This document shows, one piece after another, positions 33,456 to 44,300 of a stretch of DNA of 64,000 nt. The DNA comes from Cyclina sinensis. Its lineage: Eukaryota; Mollusca; Bivalvia; Venerida; Veneridae. The notes under the pieces were generated by a model, which saw only the letters and a list, made by a program, of their open reading frames with translations, did no database searches and was not told where the DNA came from. The position numbers and the translations under genes were made by a program. Numbering within the stretch: the stretch's first letter is position 1; every line of letters starts with the position of its first letter. The DNA is taken from positions 1,426,001 to 1,490,000 of the forward strand of contig JAAONU010000017.1 in assembly GCA_012932295.1 (NCBI GenBank), written 5' to 3'.

Positions 33456-36400
33456 CTAGAATTCCAATCTGTAAGCTGAAGAACTTGTCTCATGGTCCTG
33501 CAATTGGATTGTGCATCTACTAGCTGATGGTGCAATCTCAACTTTTTCATCAGCTAATTTTTCTTTATGCAGACTCATCCATAACCTTAGTGTTTCATTA
33601 TCGTAAGTTGGTATGACTGTAACCTGGAGTGATTTATCTTCCCAAGTCTTCTTTCCTTCAAGCAGGGCATCCAAAACATGAGTGTTTGGTGAAAGAGCAC
33701 TCAGAACGTAATATCTGGCTCGCACACGCTTGAAGTATTCCACATCACTGTACCCTGGGTTACCATGGTTTGGAATATACGTCAGGTCAACATAGAATGG
33801 ATGAAAAGGTGGTAAAGGTGGCGCTTTGACAGCTGCAGGTGATGCCCTTGAGCCAGTAGATGTTGCAGGTCTCTTTGCTCCATTCATTTTAGGTTTTGAA
33901 TCTGAATTTGCAGGAGCTGTGGCTGGGCGTGGTTTTGCTGTAGTCTTTCCGCCAGTGGACAGTCTTGAGGAATTCAAACTAGAACCAGTTGCATTGCTTC
34001 CTCCCAAAGAAAGTCGGTTCTTTGATTTATCAGGAACACCATTACTTGCAAGTGGTTTTGTTGGTGGTTTCTTTGTAGCTGAAGTTGGCCTCTTTGAATC
34101 TGGTTTCTTCGAATCAATCCCAGCTTTCTTGCCAGCATCTCTTGGAGATCCCTTTGCAGATGTTTCACTCTTCTCCTCAGGTGGTGCAGGTGAAGGAAGT
34201 CCCATTGGCTCTCCCCAGTCTGCAAGAGGATTGAACTGAGCAGGTCCCCCTGCTGGCCCCATGTCCTCATCTGGTGAGCTAGAATCTTCTTGTTCATAAG
34301 CCTGTCCATATCCAACAAAAGGATTAGTGCCAGACTGTGCTGGCATTTCAAAAGGATTGCCCAGTGGACCTGACCCAACACTTGGGTCACCAAACTGCTC
34401 AAAACCATCCCCAAATGGATGAGGTTGTTGAACAGGTGCAGAAGCATAGGCATCTTTCTCTTCAAGTCCCTCAACAGAATCTCCATCCTGTTCATCTATC
34501 TCATGGTATCCAACCTGTCCACCATGACTGGCATCTGTGTATTCTGATTCTGGTGTCAGAAGATTGTCACTAGCTAGAGAATCTGTTGGGGCAACAGGAC
34601 TGTCGGTTTCTTTCATCATCCCTCCACTACCTGCCATCTTTTGTTCCTCGCTTACACTATCCTGTATTAAACACTTTTCATCGGTTGCTTCCTCTTGCTC
34701 AAATGAACTGCTCTCTTCATCCTCATCATCATCTTCTGATTCATCACTTTCATCTTCAAATGACTTCTCTGTGCTTTCTCTCTGTTCTGGGTCAACACTT
34801 GGAGACAGTGATCTTTCTTCACTAGGTCTCTGTTCTTGCTCTTCAGCTGGGGAGGGTGACCTTTCAACATTCCTTTCCTCTGGGGCAGCAGACTGCTGTA
34901 ACATTTCTTCTGGTTCTACACCTGGGCTTGGTGATCTTTCAATACTATCCCTCTGTTGCTGTTCAAACCCACCTGCTTCAGTTGCTCCAGCTGTTTCTCT
35001 CTCAATACTGTCTCTTTGGTCATCACTAGAGAAGGGGCTGGGCTCCTTTATATCTCTTTCAAGAGAATCTCTATTGATATCCTGTGCACCAAGCTGTGAG
35101 TCAGGACTTTCTGCCCTTTCTTCATCTGATTCTGGTGTTTCAACATTTTGAGGTTCATTCTTTTCAATTTCTTCATTTTGAACAAACTGACCAGGCTGGC
35201 CTTGAATAGGAGTGAATTCATCAGCAAGGACTGGCTCCTCTATGGGTTCACTTATTATTTTCTCTTGCTCTAGCTGGTCTGGTTCTGGACTTTCTGGTCT
35301 TTCTATAATGTCAGGTACCTCAGGGGAAGCAGCTGTTACATTTTCAAGCTCAGGTTCATTTTCCTGAGCCAATGATTCAGGTTCTGGAGACAGGGCTGCA
35401 ATATCCTTGTCAACAAAACCTTCATCAACAGGAGCTGCTACTAATTCATCTGGCTGTGCACTCTCTGTCATCATCTCGGTTCTTGATTCTATGGCTGGTT
35501 CACCCTCTTGAACAACTTCACCTAAATCATCTGGAATCACATCTTTTGCAGGTTCACTGGCAACTGTTTCCTCAGCAGTTTCAACAGGGGTTTCTTCCTC
35601 CTCCGAATCACTCAAATCCCTGTCTCTACTGGCATATTCTGCTGCAACTTCATCTTCATCAAATGGAGGTCTAGATTCATCTACTGGCTCAGGTGCAGTC
35701 CCTTCACTAGGTTGCACAGACTCAGGTACAGACTCTTCACAAGTCTGAACAGGCTCAGGTGCAGGCTCTTCACAAGTTTGAACAGGCTCAGGCACGAGCT
35801 CTTCACAAGGTTGCACAGGCTCAGGCTCTTCCTTTAGTGGTTCATCAGGGACTACCTCTTTTTCTGTATCTTCATTAAGATCTTTTTCTTGAATGTCCTC
35901 TGGTAAAGTGTTTTCAACCTCATCTGGAGTTTCTAACACAGGTGGATATCCAGTTTTATCTTCCTCTACTGGCACTGTGCTTGCTTCATCATAAGCAGGT
36001 GCCTCGTCAGTTTCTTGTTTGCCTGGAAGCAAGTCTGGTTCTTGTGTAGCTGGGGAAACATCTGGTTCAGACATTACCTGTGGCTCCTCTTTTGCGCTAA
36101 TAGTTGGAATAACATCTGGTTCTTGTCCATAGCTTTCAGGTGCATAAGCAACAGGTTCTGGAAGAGCCTGTGGTTGGATTTCTTCTGAAGTGTCATCCTC
36201 AGGAGTTGTTACTTCCTCAATAGCTGAATCCCCATTTTGAAATGGTCCATCAAATGGTCTTTTGTTATCATACATTGACTCATGAAAACTCCCAGTCATA
36301 AGGTCTCCATGGAAACTTCCTTGCATTGCATTCTGCACTCCCACATCATCACCAACTAAGTCTTCATGCATACTATCAGCCATTCCACCAAACATTTGGG

Positions 36401-38330
36401 GCATTCGTTGGTCTGATTCATCTGCAGGTTTCTGAGCATTTAATTCTTGCTCAATATCTTGATCTTCATCATAAATACCCAGTTCAAGCATCTTTTGTTT
36501 GTCAAGGACACCAGTAGGGGCAAAAGGCTCAGCTGCTGAAGGGAACTGGCTAGGTTCTGGTACAGGTTCAGGTGTGATATCTATTAGGGACTCACTAGGT
36601 TGCTCTGTAGCTGGGGCTGGTGTGGGTTGGAGTGGTTCTGTTGAAAAGGCTGGAGGATCAACTGATGACTCCTGGTTCCCATTGATAAATGGCTCATGCA
36701 CAGGTTCAGCCAGTGGGGCTGTATCTAAGATGTCTGGAACAGACGTCTGAGCTGGTTCTTCTTTTGCAACAACTTCTTTGGCCTCCTTTACAGGTGACTC
36801 TGCTCCTTTTGGTGTTGAAGAGGCTGAACTCTTTGCAGATCCCTTCTGAGGACTGGTAGTTTTCTTGGGTTTGTCAGTTTTCTCTGCTTTGTGACCTTTG
36901 TCAGCTTTTTCAACTTTTCCAGGTTTGTCTTTTTCAATCTTTTTACTAGGCTTGTCTGCTTTTTCTGTTTTCTCAATCTTAGAAGCTTTCTCTACTTTAT
37001 TAATCTTTTCTGGTGCTTTCATAGTTTTCTTGTTCACATCTTCTTTTTCCTTCTTTGCTTTCTGTGATTGTAGCTGTGTAGCTCTTTGGGAAGGTGGGGG
37101 TGTGGCTTTTGTTTTAGGAGTTGAAGACTTGGCAACAGGTGGTTCCTTCACTTCCTTTTTTGGTACTTCATTTCTTGGGGTAGTAACAGGAGAAGCCTTA
37201 GACCTGGAAGGTGGTTTTGAAGAAAGTCCAGACGGTTTCTTGGCAGCTGGTTTGGCAGTTAATGAAACCTTTGTGCATTTAGACTGTTTCAAAATATCTA
37301 GTGTCTTCAGTTTCTCAAGTCCTTCTAGTACTTTGTGCTGTGGAGCATTTCCAGGGAAAAATATCCTTGTGATGTTGTCATTGGGATCACTTGGTTGCCA
37401 TACAAGCAGAGCACACACAGACAGTGTGTTAGGAAGTGGCATGTGCTGGCTGGTTCCAAACTGGGCAACATTTTGGTTCCACTGTTGGTAGAAGTCTTTC
37501 ATTTCTTTGCTGTCTGTGATTGGGTTTAAAATGTACATGTCCAGAGAACCAATACCAACTTTGTGGTACAAGTTGATTGGTTCTATTGTCTGGCCAGTCT
37601 GTGTGCGGGAGCAGGATTGTGGAGTAGGTCCAATCTGCTTAGCGTATTGTATCAACTTGTTTCCTTCTTCAGCTAGATTTACATGCAAACTGTCTTCTTT
37701 TGGTGAAGCGCTCTCAGTTGCTGGGAGAGCCTTGATCTTATCAGAGGCATTGACATACATAAATCCAATCTCTGGATGAACATTTTCAATACTTTTTCTC
37801 TGTAGAACTGAACCAAACCCAAACAGGTTGTCTGTTCCAAGGTGGGTCATCAAGGCAGCATCAATCCTGTCCAGGTGGCGAGTGAAGTCCCAGAAACAGG
37901 CTTTCCTGCTGTATCCACCATTTACCAGAAGATTGAATCCACTGATACCGAATAGAGCTGAGTCTCCTTGACATCCTGGGAAAATGTAAAGTGTTGGACG
38001 ACTGAATCTTATGTTTCCTACAACATCTGAAGACTGAAGCAACTCATTTAATTGCCTAACTCTGATAAAATTAACAAGATATGCTGTGAACTGTAAAACG
38101 CCATGCACTGTTTCTAGTTTTTCCGCCGGGTTCAGTTTAACATCTAACAATTTTGAAAAGTCATTCTTGGCAACGTGACCATTGGTCCAGTCACCCTCAG
38201 ATCCAGTGTAAATGGTCAAAGAACTCCCTTCTTGCTGACGCAGTGCATTGCCAACATCCTGGTCTTTGAATGCATGAGCAAAGTTATTGAATGTGTATGT
38301 GTCATCTTGAAGTATCCAGGCTCCAGACCC
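33456..38330 (-). CDS. MAP1: MAP1 large terminal exon
   Basis: A single 4,875-nt exon, 1,624 codons plus stop, after the acceptor TGTATTTCAG. In order from its start: remainder of the N-terminal domain (about residues 1-350), Lys-rich region (about 355-500), acidic region (about 510-1390) with 11-residue EPVQTCEE repeats and RDSIER/SPSP repeats, an NPF-containing segment (GNPFEM, TNPFVGY, FNPLADWG), a Ser/Lys/Pro-rich basic region, and the C-terminal light-chain domain (about the last 115 residues). Fusion of nearly all the protein in one giant exon is typical of MAP1 genes. The apparent ATG seven codons upstream (38351) lies in the intron. Several plus-strand open frames over this exon are shadows. 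Confidence 0.95.
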   Translation of the reverse strand, partial: GSGAWILQDDTYTFNNFAHAFKDQDVGNALRQQEGSSLTIYTGSEGDWTNGHVAKNDFSKLLDVKLNPAEKLETVHGVLQFTAYLVNFIRVRQLNELLQSSDVVGNIRFSRPTLYIFPGCQGDSALFGISGFNLLVNGGYSRKACFWDFTRHLDRIDAALMTHLGTDNLFGFGSVLQRKSIENVHPEIGFMYVNASDKIKALPATESASPKEDSLHVNLAEEGNKLIQYAKQIGPTPQSCSRTQTGQTIEPINLYHKVGIGSLDMYILNPITDSKEMKDFYQQWNQNVAQFGTSQHMPLPNTLSVCALLVWQPSDPNDNITRIFFPGNAPQHKVLEGLEKLKTLDILKQSKCTKVSLTAKPAAKKPSGLSSKPPSRSKASPVTTPRNEVPKKEVKEPPVAKSSTPKTKATPPPSQRATQLQSQKAKKEKEDVNKKTMKAPEKINKVEKASKIEKTEKADKPSKKIEKDKPGKVEKADKGHKAEKTDKPKKTTSPQKGSAKSSASSTPKGAESPVKEAKEVVAKEEPAQTSVPDILDTAPLAEPVHEPFINGNQESSVDPPAFSTEPLQPTPAPATEQPSESLIDITPEPVPEPSQFPSAAEPFAPTGVLDKQKMLELGIYDEDQDIEQELNAQKPADESDQRMPQMFGGMADSMHEDLVGDDVGVQNAMQGSFHGDLMTGSFHESMYDNKRPFDGPFQNGDSAIEEVTTPEDDTSEEIQPQALPEPVAYAPESYGQEPDVIPTISAKEEPQVMSEPDVSPATQEPDLLPGKQETDEAPAYDEASTVPVEEDKTGYPPVLETPDEVENTLPEDIQEKDLNEDTEKEVVPDEPLKEEPEPVQPCEELVPEPVQTCEEPAPEPVQTCEESVPESVQPSEGTAPEPVDESRPPFDEDEVAAEYASRDRDLSDSEEEETPVETAEETVASEPAKDVIPDDLGEVVQEGEPAIESRTEMMTESAQPDELVAAPVDEGFVDKDIAALSPEPESLAQENEPELENVTAASPEVPDIIERPESPEPDQLEQEKIISEPIEEPVLADEFTPIQGQPGQFVQNEEIEKNEPQNVETPESDEERAESPDSQLGAQDINRDSLERDIKEPSPFSSDDQRDSIERETAGATEAGGFEQQQRDSIERSPSPGVEPEEMLQQSAAPEERNVERSPSPAEEQEQRPSEERSLSPSVDPEQRESTEKSFEDESDESEDDDEDEESSSFEQEEATDEKCLIQDSVSEEQKMAGSGGMMKETDSPVAPTDSLASDNLLTPESEYTDASHGGQVGYHEIDEQDGDSVEGLEEKDAYASAPVQQPHPFGDGFEQFGDPSVGSGPLGNPFEMPAQSGTNPFVGYGQAYEQEDSSSPDEDMGPAGGPAQFNPLADWGEPMGLPSPAPPEEKSETSAKGSPRDAGKKAGIDSKKPDSKRPTSATKKPPTKPLASNGVPDKSKNRLSLGGSNATGSSLNSSRLSTGGKTTAKPRPATAPANSDSKPKMNGAKRPATSTGSRASPAAVKAPPLPPFHPFYVDLTYIPNHGNPGYSDVEYFKRVRARYYVLSALSPNTHVLDALLEGKKTWEDKSLQVTVIPTYDNETLRLWMSLHKEKLADEKVEIAPSASRCTIQLQDHETSSSAYRLEF

Positions 38331-41300
38331 CTGAAATACATAATATAACATCTCAAAAACATATCATAAAATGTGCATTTGTAAACGTAAGAGTATGCAT
38401 CTCTATCCAAGTACTGGCATACAATCAATAAGTGAAAGATTAAAAGAAGCCAGCAGTGTGTGCATACAGTAACTATGTGTAGTTTAGTTGGCAAAATGAA
38501 ATTTTTTGAAGGGCCTTGAACAAACAGCAGTGATTTCTTGTATCATTATACAGTTCTAAGGATGAGTCAGAAAATATGGTTAAAATAATCTAAAGCAAAG
38601 TTGGAGATGTATCAGGTATTTTCTGACAGATTTGGTTGGTTGTTAGATGCACTTCAGCACTATTTAAGTTGTGTAGACCTTCAAAGCTCTACAATACTGT
38701 GAAATCATTTTTGTTCCCGTAGGACGAATTTTCGCGTATTTCGCGCTAGGAACAATGCGCAAATTTAAGACCGCGCTTTTATTAAACTAATAAAACACTT
38801 ACGTTATCCGAATCTTGATCCTATCCGAAATACCTGCATATACTTTTTTGGCCGTTTCCGCAAAATTTCATCCCAGCGAATTTAAATGATTTCACAGTAT
38901 ACAAAATCAAGAGTCCAAGCAACCACTGAAACTGACTTAAAGATCTTGTAATGCTATCAATACTATCTTAATACTACTTCAAGTTATCAACAATAGTTTA
39001 TGAAGACCTTGGACTCAGAGATTTTCTTTTAAACTGAATTATCTAGATATTTACATTTCTCTTGACATGTAGGAAATTCAAGACAGATTTCTGAATATTC
39101 CCTAGAAACATCAGATTTATCAAACTGTTCTAAAGCTTTTCAATTTGAATTTAAAATACTGATGTCTCAACACACAAAGTTTGCTTACAGACAAGTGTCT
39201 TTCAAGTACGATTCAACATAGTTACCAGAATAACTGAAAAGTGTAGTTCTTAAATTACCTGGAAGGCATGTCCAGCATATATCAGGTGCTTGTGTTTTGA
39301 TGGTAGAGAAAGGAAATTCTTTACACCTTGTTTCACTGTCTGGGTCTGTGGGTTCACCAGTATCTCTGCTGAAAGTTTCTCAGAGTTATGCCTGATAACT
39401 CTTTCCCCTGAAAGAAAAAAAAAAACACATTTCATTTGCTGCAAATCTTCAGGACAAATTAAGGTCCTATGTCAAAACAATACTTTCATTGCTGCATAAT
39501 ATACAGAGGGAAATTACTATGATATGGGTATCCTCTTGAATGTATATTGATATAGGATCATCTCAAATTCACAGGTACAGCATCTGACAAAGAGATGACA
39601 TCTCTTACAACTAGACTGATGAGCCTGAAACCAAAACATCTGTCTTCATATCATTCTGAGTAAGAATTCTAGGAGAAGGTGCCTGTTTTACTGCTTTTTT
39701 AAGCCAGTGGCTAATGTACACTAAGAAATGAAGGAAAATATTTAGAACACTGACCACAAACGTAACAGGATACATTTTTCCTTTCCTTCTCTCACAAGGA
39801 AGTTTTACTTTACTAGTTTTAAACAAGAGATAATTTTACTTGATTTCTTTTTTTCTAAATCTTGTTTCAAGAATCTTGGGAAGTGTCAAAACTTGACCCT
39901 ATCCATAGCAACAAACTGCCAACTGTCTCAGTCAGTCAGTCAGACTGGCAAGAAGGGCTTGACAGCATGACTCTGAACAGTGAAATCTTTCAGTAAGATG
40001 TTACAGTGGTGTTAAGGATGTAACTATTAGTCCTTGCAAGCCCAGGTCTGCTGATATATATATATATATAAATATGACAATTAATCAGAGACATTTCCAA
40101 TGCAACCAAGCAACCAAACTGTTCAAACGTAAATTGCTTAAGTGTACATGGCACTCATACCATATCTGTAAAGAAAGTAAAGAAAAAACAAAACCACTGA
40201 ATAACAGGTAACATATGTGACTTTACACAAACTTTCGTTTAAACATATGTACAATAAGATAAACTTGACTTATTCTCACAGTTCATAAAATGTTTACGGA
40301 ATGTCCTTTCAATTCTGTACTTGGCGTGAGAAATATATTCAAATGAAAATACTACAAGAGTACATGTGAAATGTTATGAAGTTCTACAAACAACAACTTG
40401 GCTGCAATCCATAGCAATAAATATACGACTCGTTCAAATTCCATCAATGTCAGGGACGTGTATTTTTCAAGTCCACAAAACCTCTCCTAGTAAATATTGT
40501 ACAAACAGCCATACTGTGATACTCAGATAAAATTCTAAAGCAATAAATGAGCAATATTGATTGTCTAATAACAAAAATTGGACAAAGTTTTACCAAGACA
40601 TTAAAGAAAAAAGCCAACATTAAAAATGGAAATGGAAATGCAAGAATGTGTGGCTAGATACAATGATAAGGGGTGACAACATAAAGTAAACTGTAAAACA
40701 ATCTTGCACAGACAGTAGTTTGCTGAAGGTCAAGGACTAGAAGCATGACTCAAAATACACACACAACTGAAAATACTAAGAATATATTGAAATTTGTGAA
40801 GCATATGAAGAATGGAATTTTTTCAGAGAAAATAATCGGTGAGCTGACAAAAAGTGTACAGATGACTCTATGGATGACATGATAATGTTCAGTAAAGCCC
40901 GCTAGAGATACAAGAACCACTGCGAAAGACAGACAAAACCACTAACATGTCAACAATACAAAAAATTTAGGATTTTGCAATTGGTTGCATGCATTAACTG
41001 AAATCTTGTGGAAAGGAATTTTTTTTCCAAATTTAACCACAAGGAAATTAAGTTATGCCAATTTACCCTAATAATACCACAACCCAAAACTACTGAAGTA
41101 ATTATCCAGGAAACAGTTTTTTTAAGACAATAAACCTTTCCACAAGAAAATGATGATAATAAATATGTTGCAAGGTGGAAATAAAAATTAGCCTTTAAAG
41201 TCATCTTACCCTCCTTCAAATGGTATCCATATTTAGATGCTAAAAAAAGGTTCAAATTTATTAATAAGAGGGCAAAAACGGAAATTGTATGTACCATAAC

Positions 41301-44300
41301 TGTACTGGCAAGGAATTACTGCCTGAAACATCACTACAGCCTTTTGAGGTCACTTAAATCCTTTCTACAGTTTGACCTTGACCTCTGCAAATATAGATTG
41401 CTTCATAGACTCAGGCTTGAAAACTACCTAATGTAACTTTTGAGACTATATGTCTATAATTTCAGTAACTTTGAACCAAGATTCTGTTGTAAAAAGACAT
41501 ATTTTTTTATACAATGTTTATTAATTTTGTTTAATGCAGGCAGCTTAATTCAGCCTGTAAAGGGAGAACCTTCTTTTTTTGGGTTTTTTTTGTTACATGT
41601 TTTGACATTTTCATGGGGCATTTTGTACCCATATCTTGTCAAACACAGTACCCCAGGGAATACTGTCTTAAAAGTCAAAGAAAAGGTCATGGAACAGTTG
41701 AATTCTTCTGAGAAATAGAAATAAATCTCTTTTTTTTATCAGAAACATTGATGTATGAATGACATTGCCCTTTTTCAACCTAATCCAAGTACTGTAATGT
41801 GATATTTTCTTCTGGTAAAGTCAATATTGTCTGCAGGTGTGACATTCCTCACATACCAGAAACAGCAACATGTATGTTTTCAATCAATAGAGGTTTCTAG
41901 CTAATGTCTCTCTAGGACAACATGTAAAGCTTCAATAATAGTACAAGAGCCTAATGCAATTTTCTATAGCATTGTTAAGTACTATAAAATTGCAATGAAA
42001 TGTCCAGATGCTAATACAATTAGCATTTTACTACTCTTAAGAATGCACAATCAATGGGTTACATATTTTCACCTAAGGTGAGTAGGGGTTACAGGACCCA
42101 TTTTTTTGGAGAAAACGTTTAAAAAAAGTACAAGTTGCACATCTCCCATTTCATACTACAGATCTACAATTTTGTCCATACTGATGTGTCTTCAGGACTT
42201 AAATTTCAACTGGACACCAGTACTGCACATGCTTCTTTACAAGAATAAGAATATGACAGGTTTTCAAGAAGTCGTATCATCTAACATAATATGTAAAATA
42301 TGATATGTTCCACAATATTCACTGCAGCCATTTGGAATGATGCCTGTTTCATGAGAATGACATGCAGTTGTACATCCTATGTCTATTCCCTGTTAACCTG
42401 TAAGTCTCCCCAGTGTTGACTCATGCGCCTGCTATTAGCATGATAAATCAACCTCATCCCACTCTGTTCAGGAGGGTGTGGAAGTTTCATTATAATTTGT
42501 CTTTTAGTCACACACTACCTCCTCACTTCTCATGTGGGTTAGCCAGAATAATGCATATTCATTAACATATTATAGCATACTATGAGACAAAACTTTTGAA
42601 AGTGAACTTCCTGAGGAAAGCCAAAAATTAAAGGTGCTAGAAACATAACTGAGATTCTTAAATCATGTGTACCTGAAATAAAAATCTAAGCTTGTAGCAT
42701 GCTGTCATACTCTATGACAATCATTTAACAGCTTACTGCCATACATAATCAATGCTCGCTACATGTTAAGACTTTTACTTGGCTTGTATGTTAAGGGTCA
42801 GAGCTATATTCCGTGCACCTTTGTTGAAGGTTCTGTGTTGTATTACGACCAGTAACGGACGTACAGGTATCTAACCCCTCTTGTACAGACATCTATACTA
42901 TGATCAAGCAAAGAAGTTCAAATTAGTGAGGATTTCCAATGTTTAAGGTCAAGGACTCCATACTTTCAACCCGCCTCATTTATTTACAAGAGTCTTTATT
43001 ATTACTCAACAACGTAAATCAGACCAAGGTAGCAACATCCTGACTGTGGACCTTTTTTAGTTTTGTTACACGAGATGAGAGCAACAACAAAAACTTCAAT
43101 TTCATTCTGTATGGACAATGTTCAAGGCCAAATAACATAACAATCTGGGCTGCCTGCCATTATTTCAGAAGTAAATGTCATATTCAATCCTCGAGAACTA
43201 TCAAAACGGTAATAAATTTAATGCATAAACTAAAAACTTCCTGCATTAACACAGATCAGGATGACCTCACCAATGGTTTTCTTGAAGTAATGCTTAAATT
43301 GGATGAAACCATTTTCAATATATTCTATAAAAGTTAATTGAATTACAAACTATAATGGATTTTGGGGTATATTCTTCTGCCTTATTTAACATGACCTTCC
43401 TCACATGTTTGGTGATGGCTGAGATGGTACAACTCAAGGGGTGAATAAGAAACAATTGCTACCTGCATAATTTTATAAGACTTTTTTTGCATTCACCACT
43501 TGTATTGCAAAAGAGAGAATGGAGACATAACTCTACTTCTAACCTGATCTTTAAGCTACCAGATACATCAGGTCTGTGACAGATAGTGACAAACCCAAGA
43601 AAAAGGTTTTCACAGCTAGTTCTTTCCAGAAGTGCTGACTGAATAAAATTTTTGCCTGTACAAACACTCAACTTCTTAATCCAAATTTGACAATGTCTCT
43701 AACAAGGTAACCCTGACCTGCCGAAGTACATGCTCACAATGCCTATTCATTTACCTGTAAAAATTCACACACAAAACAAAACATTTTTCAAATCATTGTT
43801 TGGAAAAATGTAAACCAAGAGTTATCATACTCAAGGCAACAATGGTATCATCTTTTGAAGATCAACTTCCTTAAACCAGATTTATTCTTCTTCACAATGT
43901 TTCATTATGTTCTGCTTGTAATAAAAACCACTTACATCTTATATATACAGCCTCTTCAACAATACTTCAGAGGTATAAGTGTCAGCTTTTTGTTCATTAA
44001 TGCCTCTATTTGAGTATTACAAATGTCTTCATTGAGAAAAAGAGATCATCTTGCAGTAAACCCAATTTACCACTGTGTAACCTATGTTTGCTGTAAGCAG
44101 TGATAAAAAAAATCCCACATTTACACCTTGAGTGAAATTTACAGTGAGTGAAATAACTGCCTTTTCACTTTTTAATCTTTATGCTTAATTATTCCAACAC
44201 TAGAAACAAATTCTTTTTGACTAGTAAATATGTCTCCTGGACTAGTTCTGACATTTCTTTGGAGTGCTTGTACAGAATGAGGGACGTGGAAATAACCAAC

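Noticed and set aside
33826..37779. multiple plus-strand open frames (for example 34537-35151 and 36898-37491)
   Set aside because: Shadows of the MAP1 giant exon; Ser/Leu/His-rich composition follows from complementing its Glu/Pro/Lys codons.
40950..41297. 115-codon minus-strand gene
   Set aside because: Only its SKYGYHLKEG segment is real (the MAP1 microexon); the rest is intron with hydrophobic low-complexity translation.
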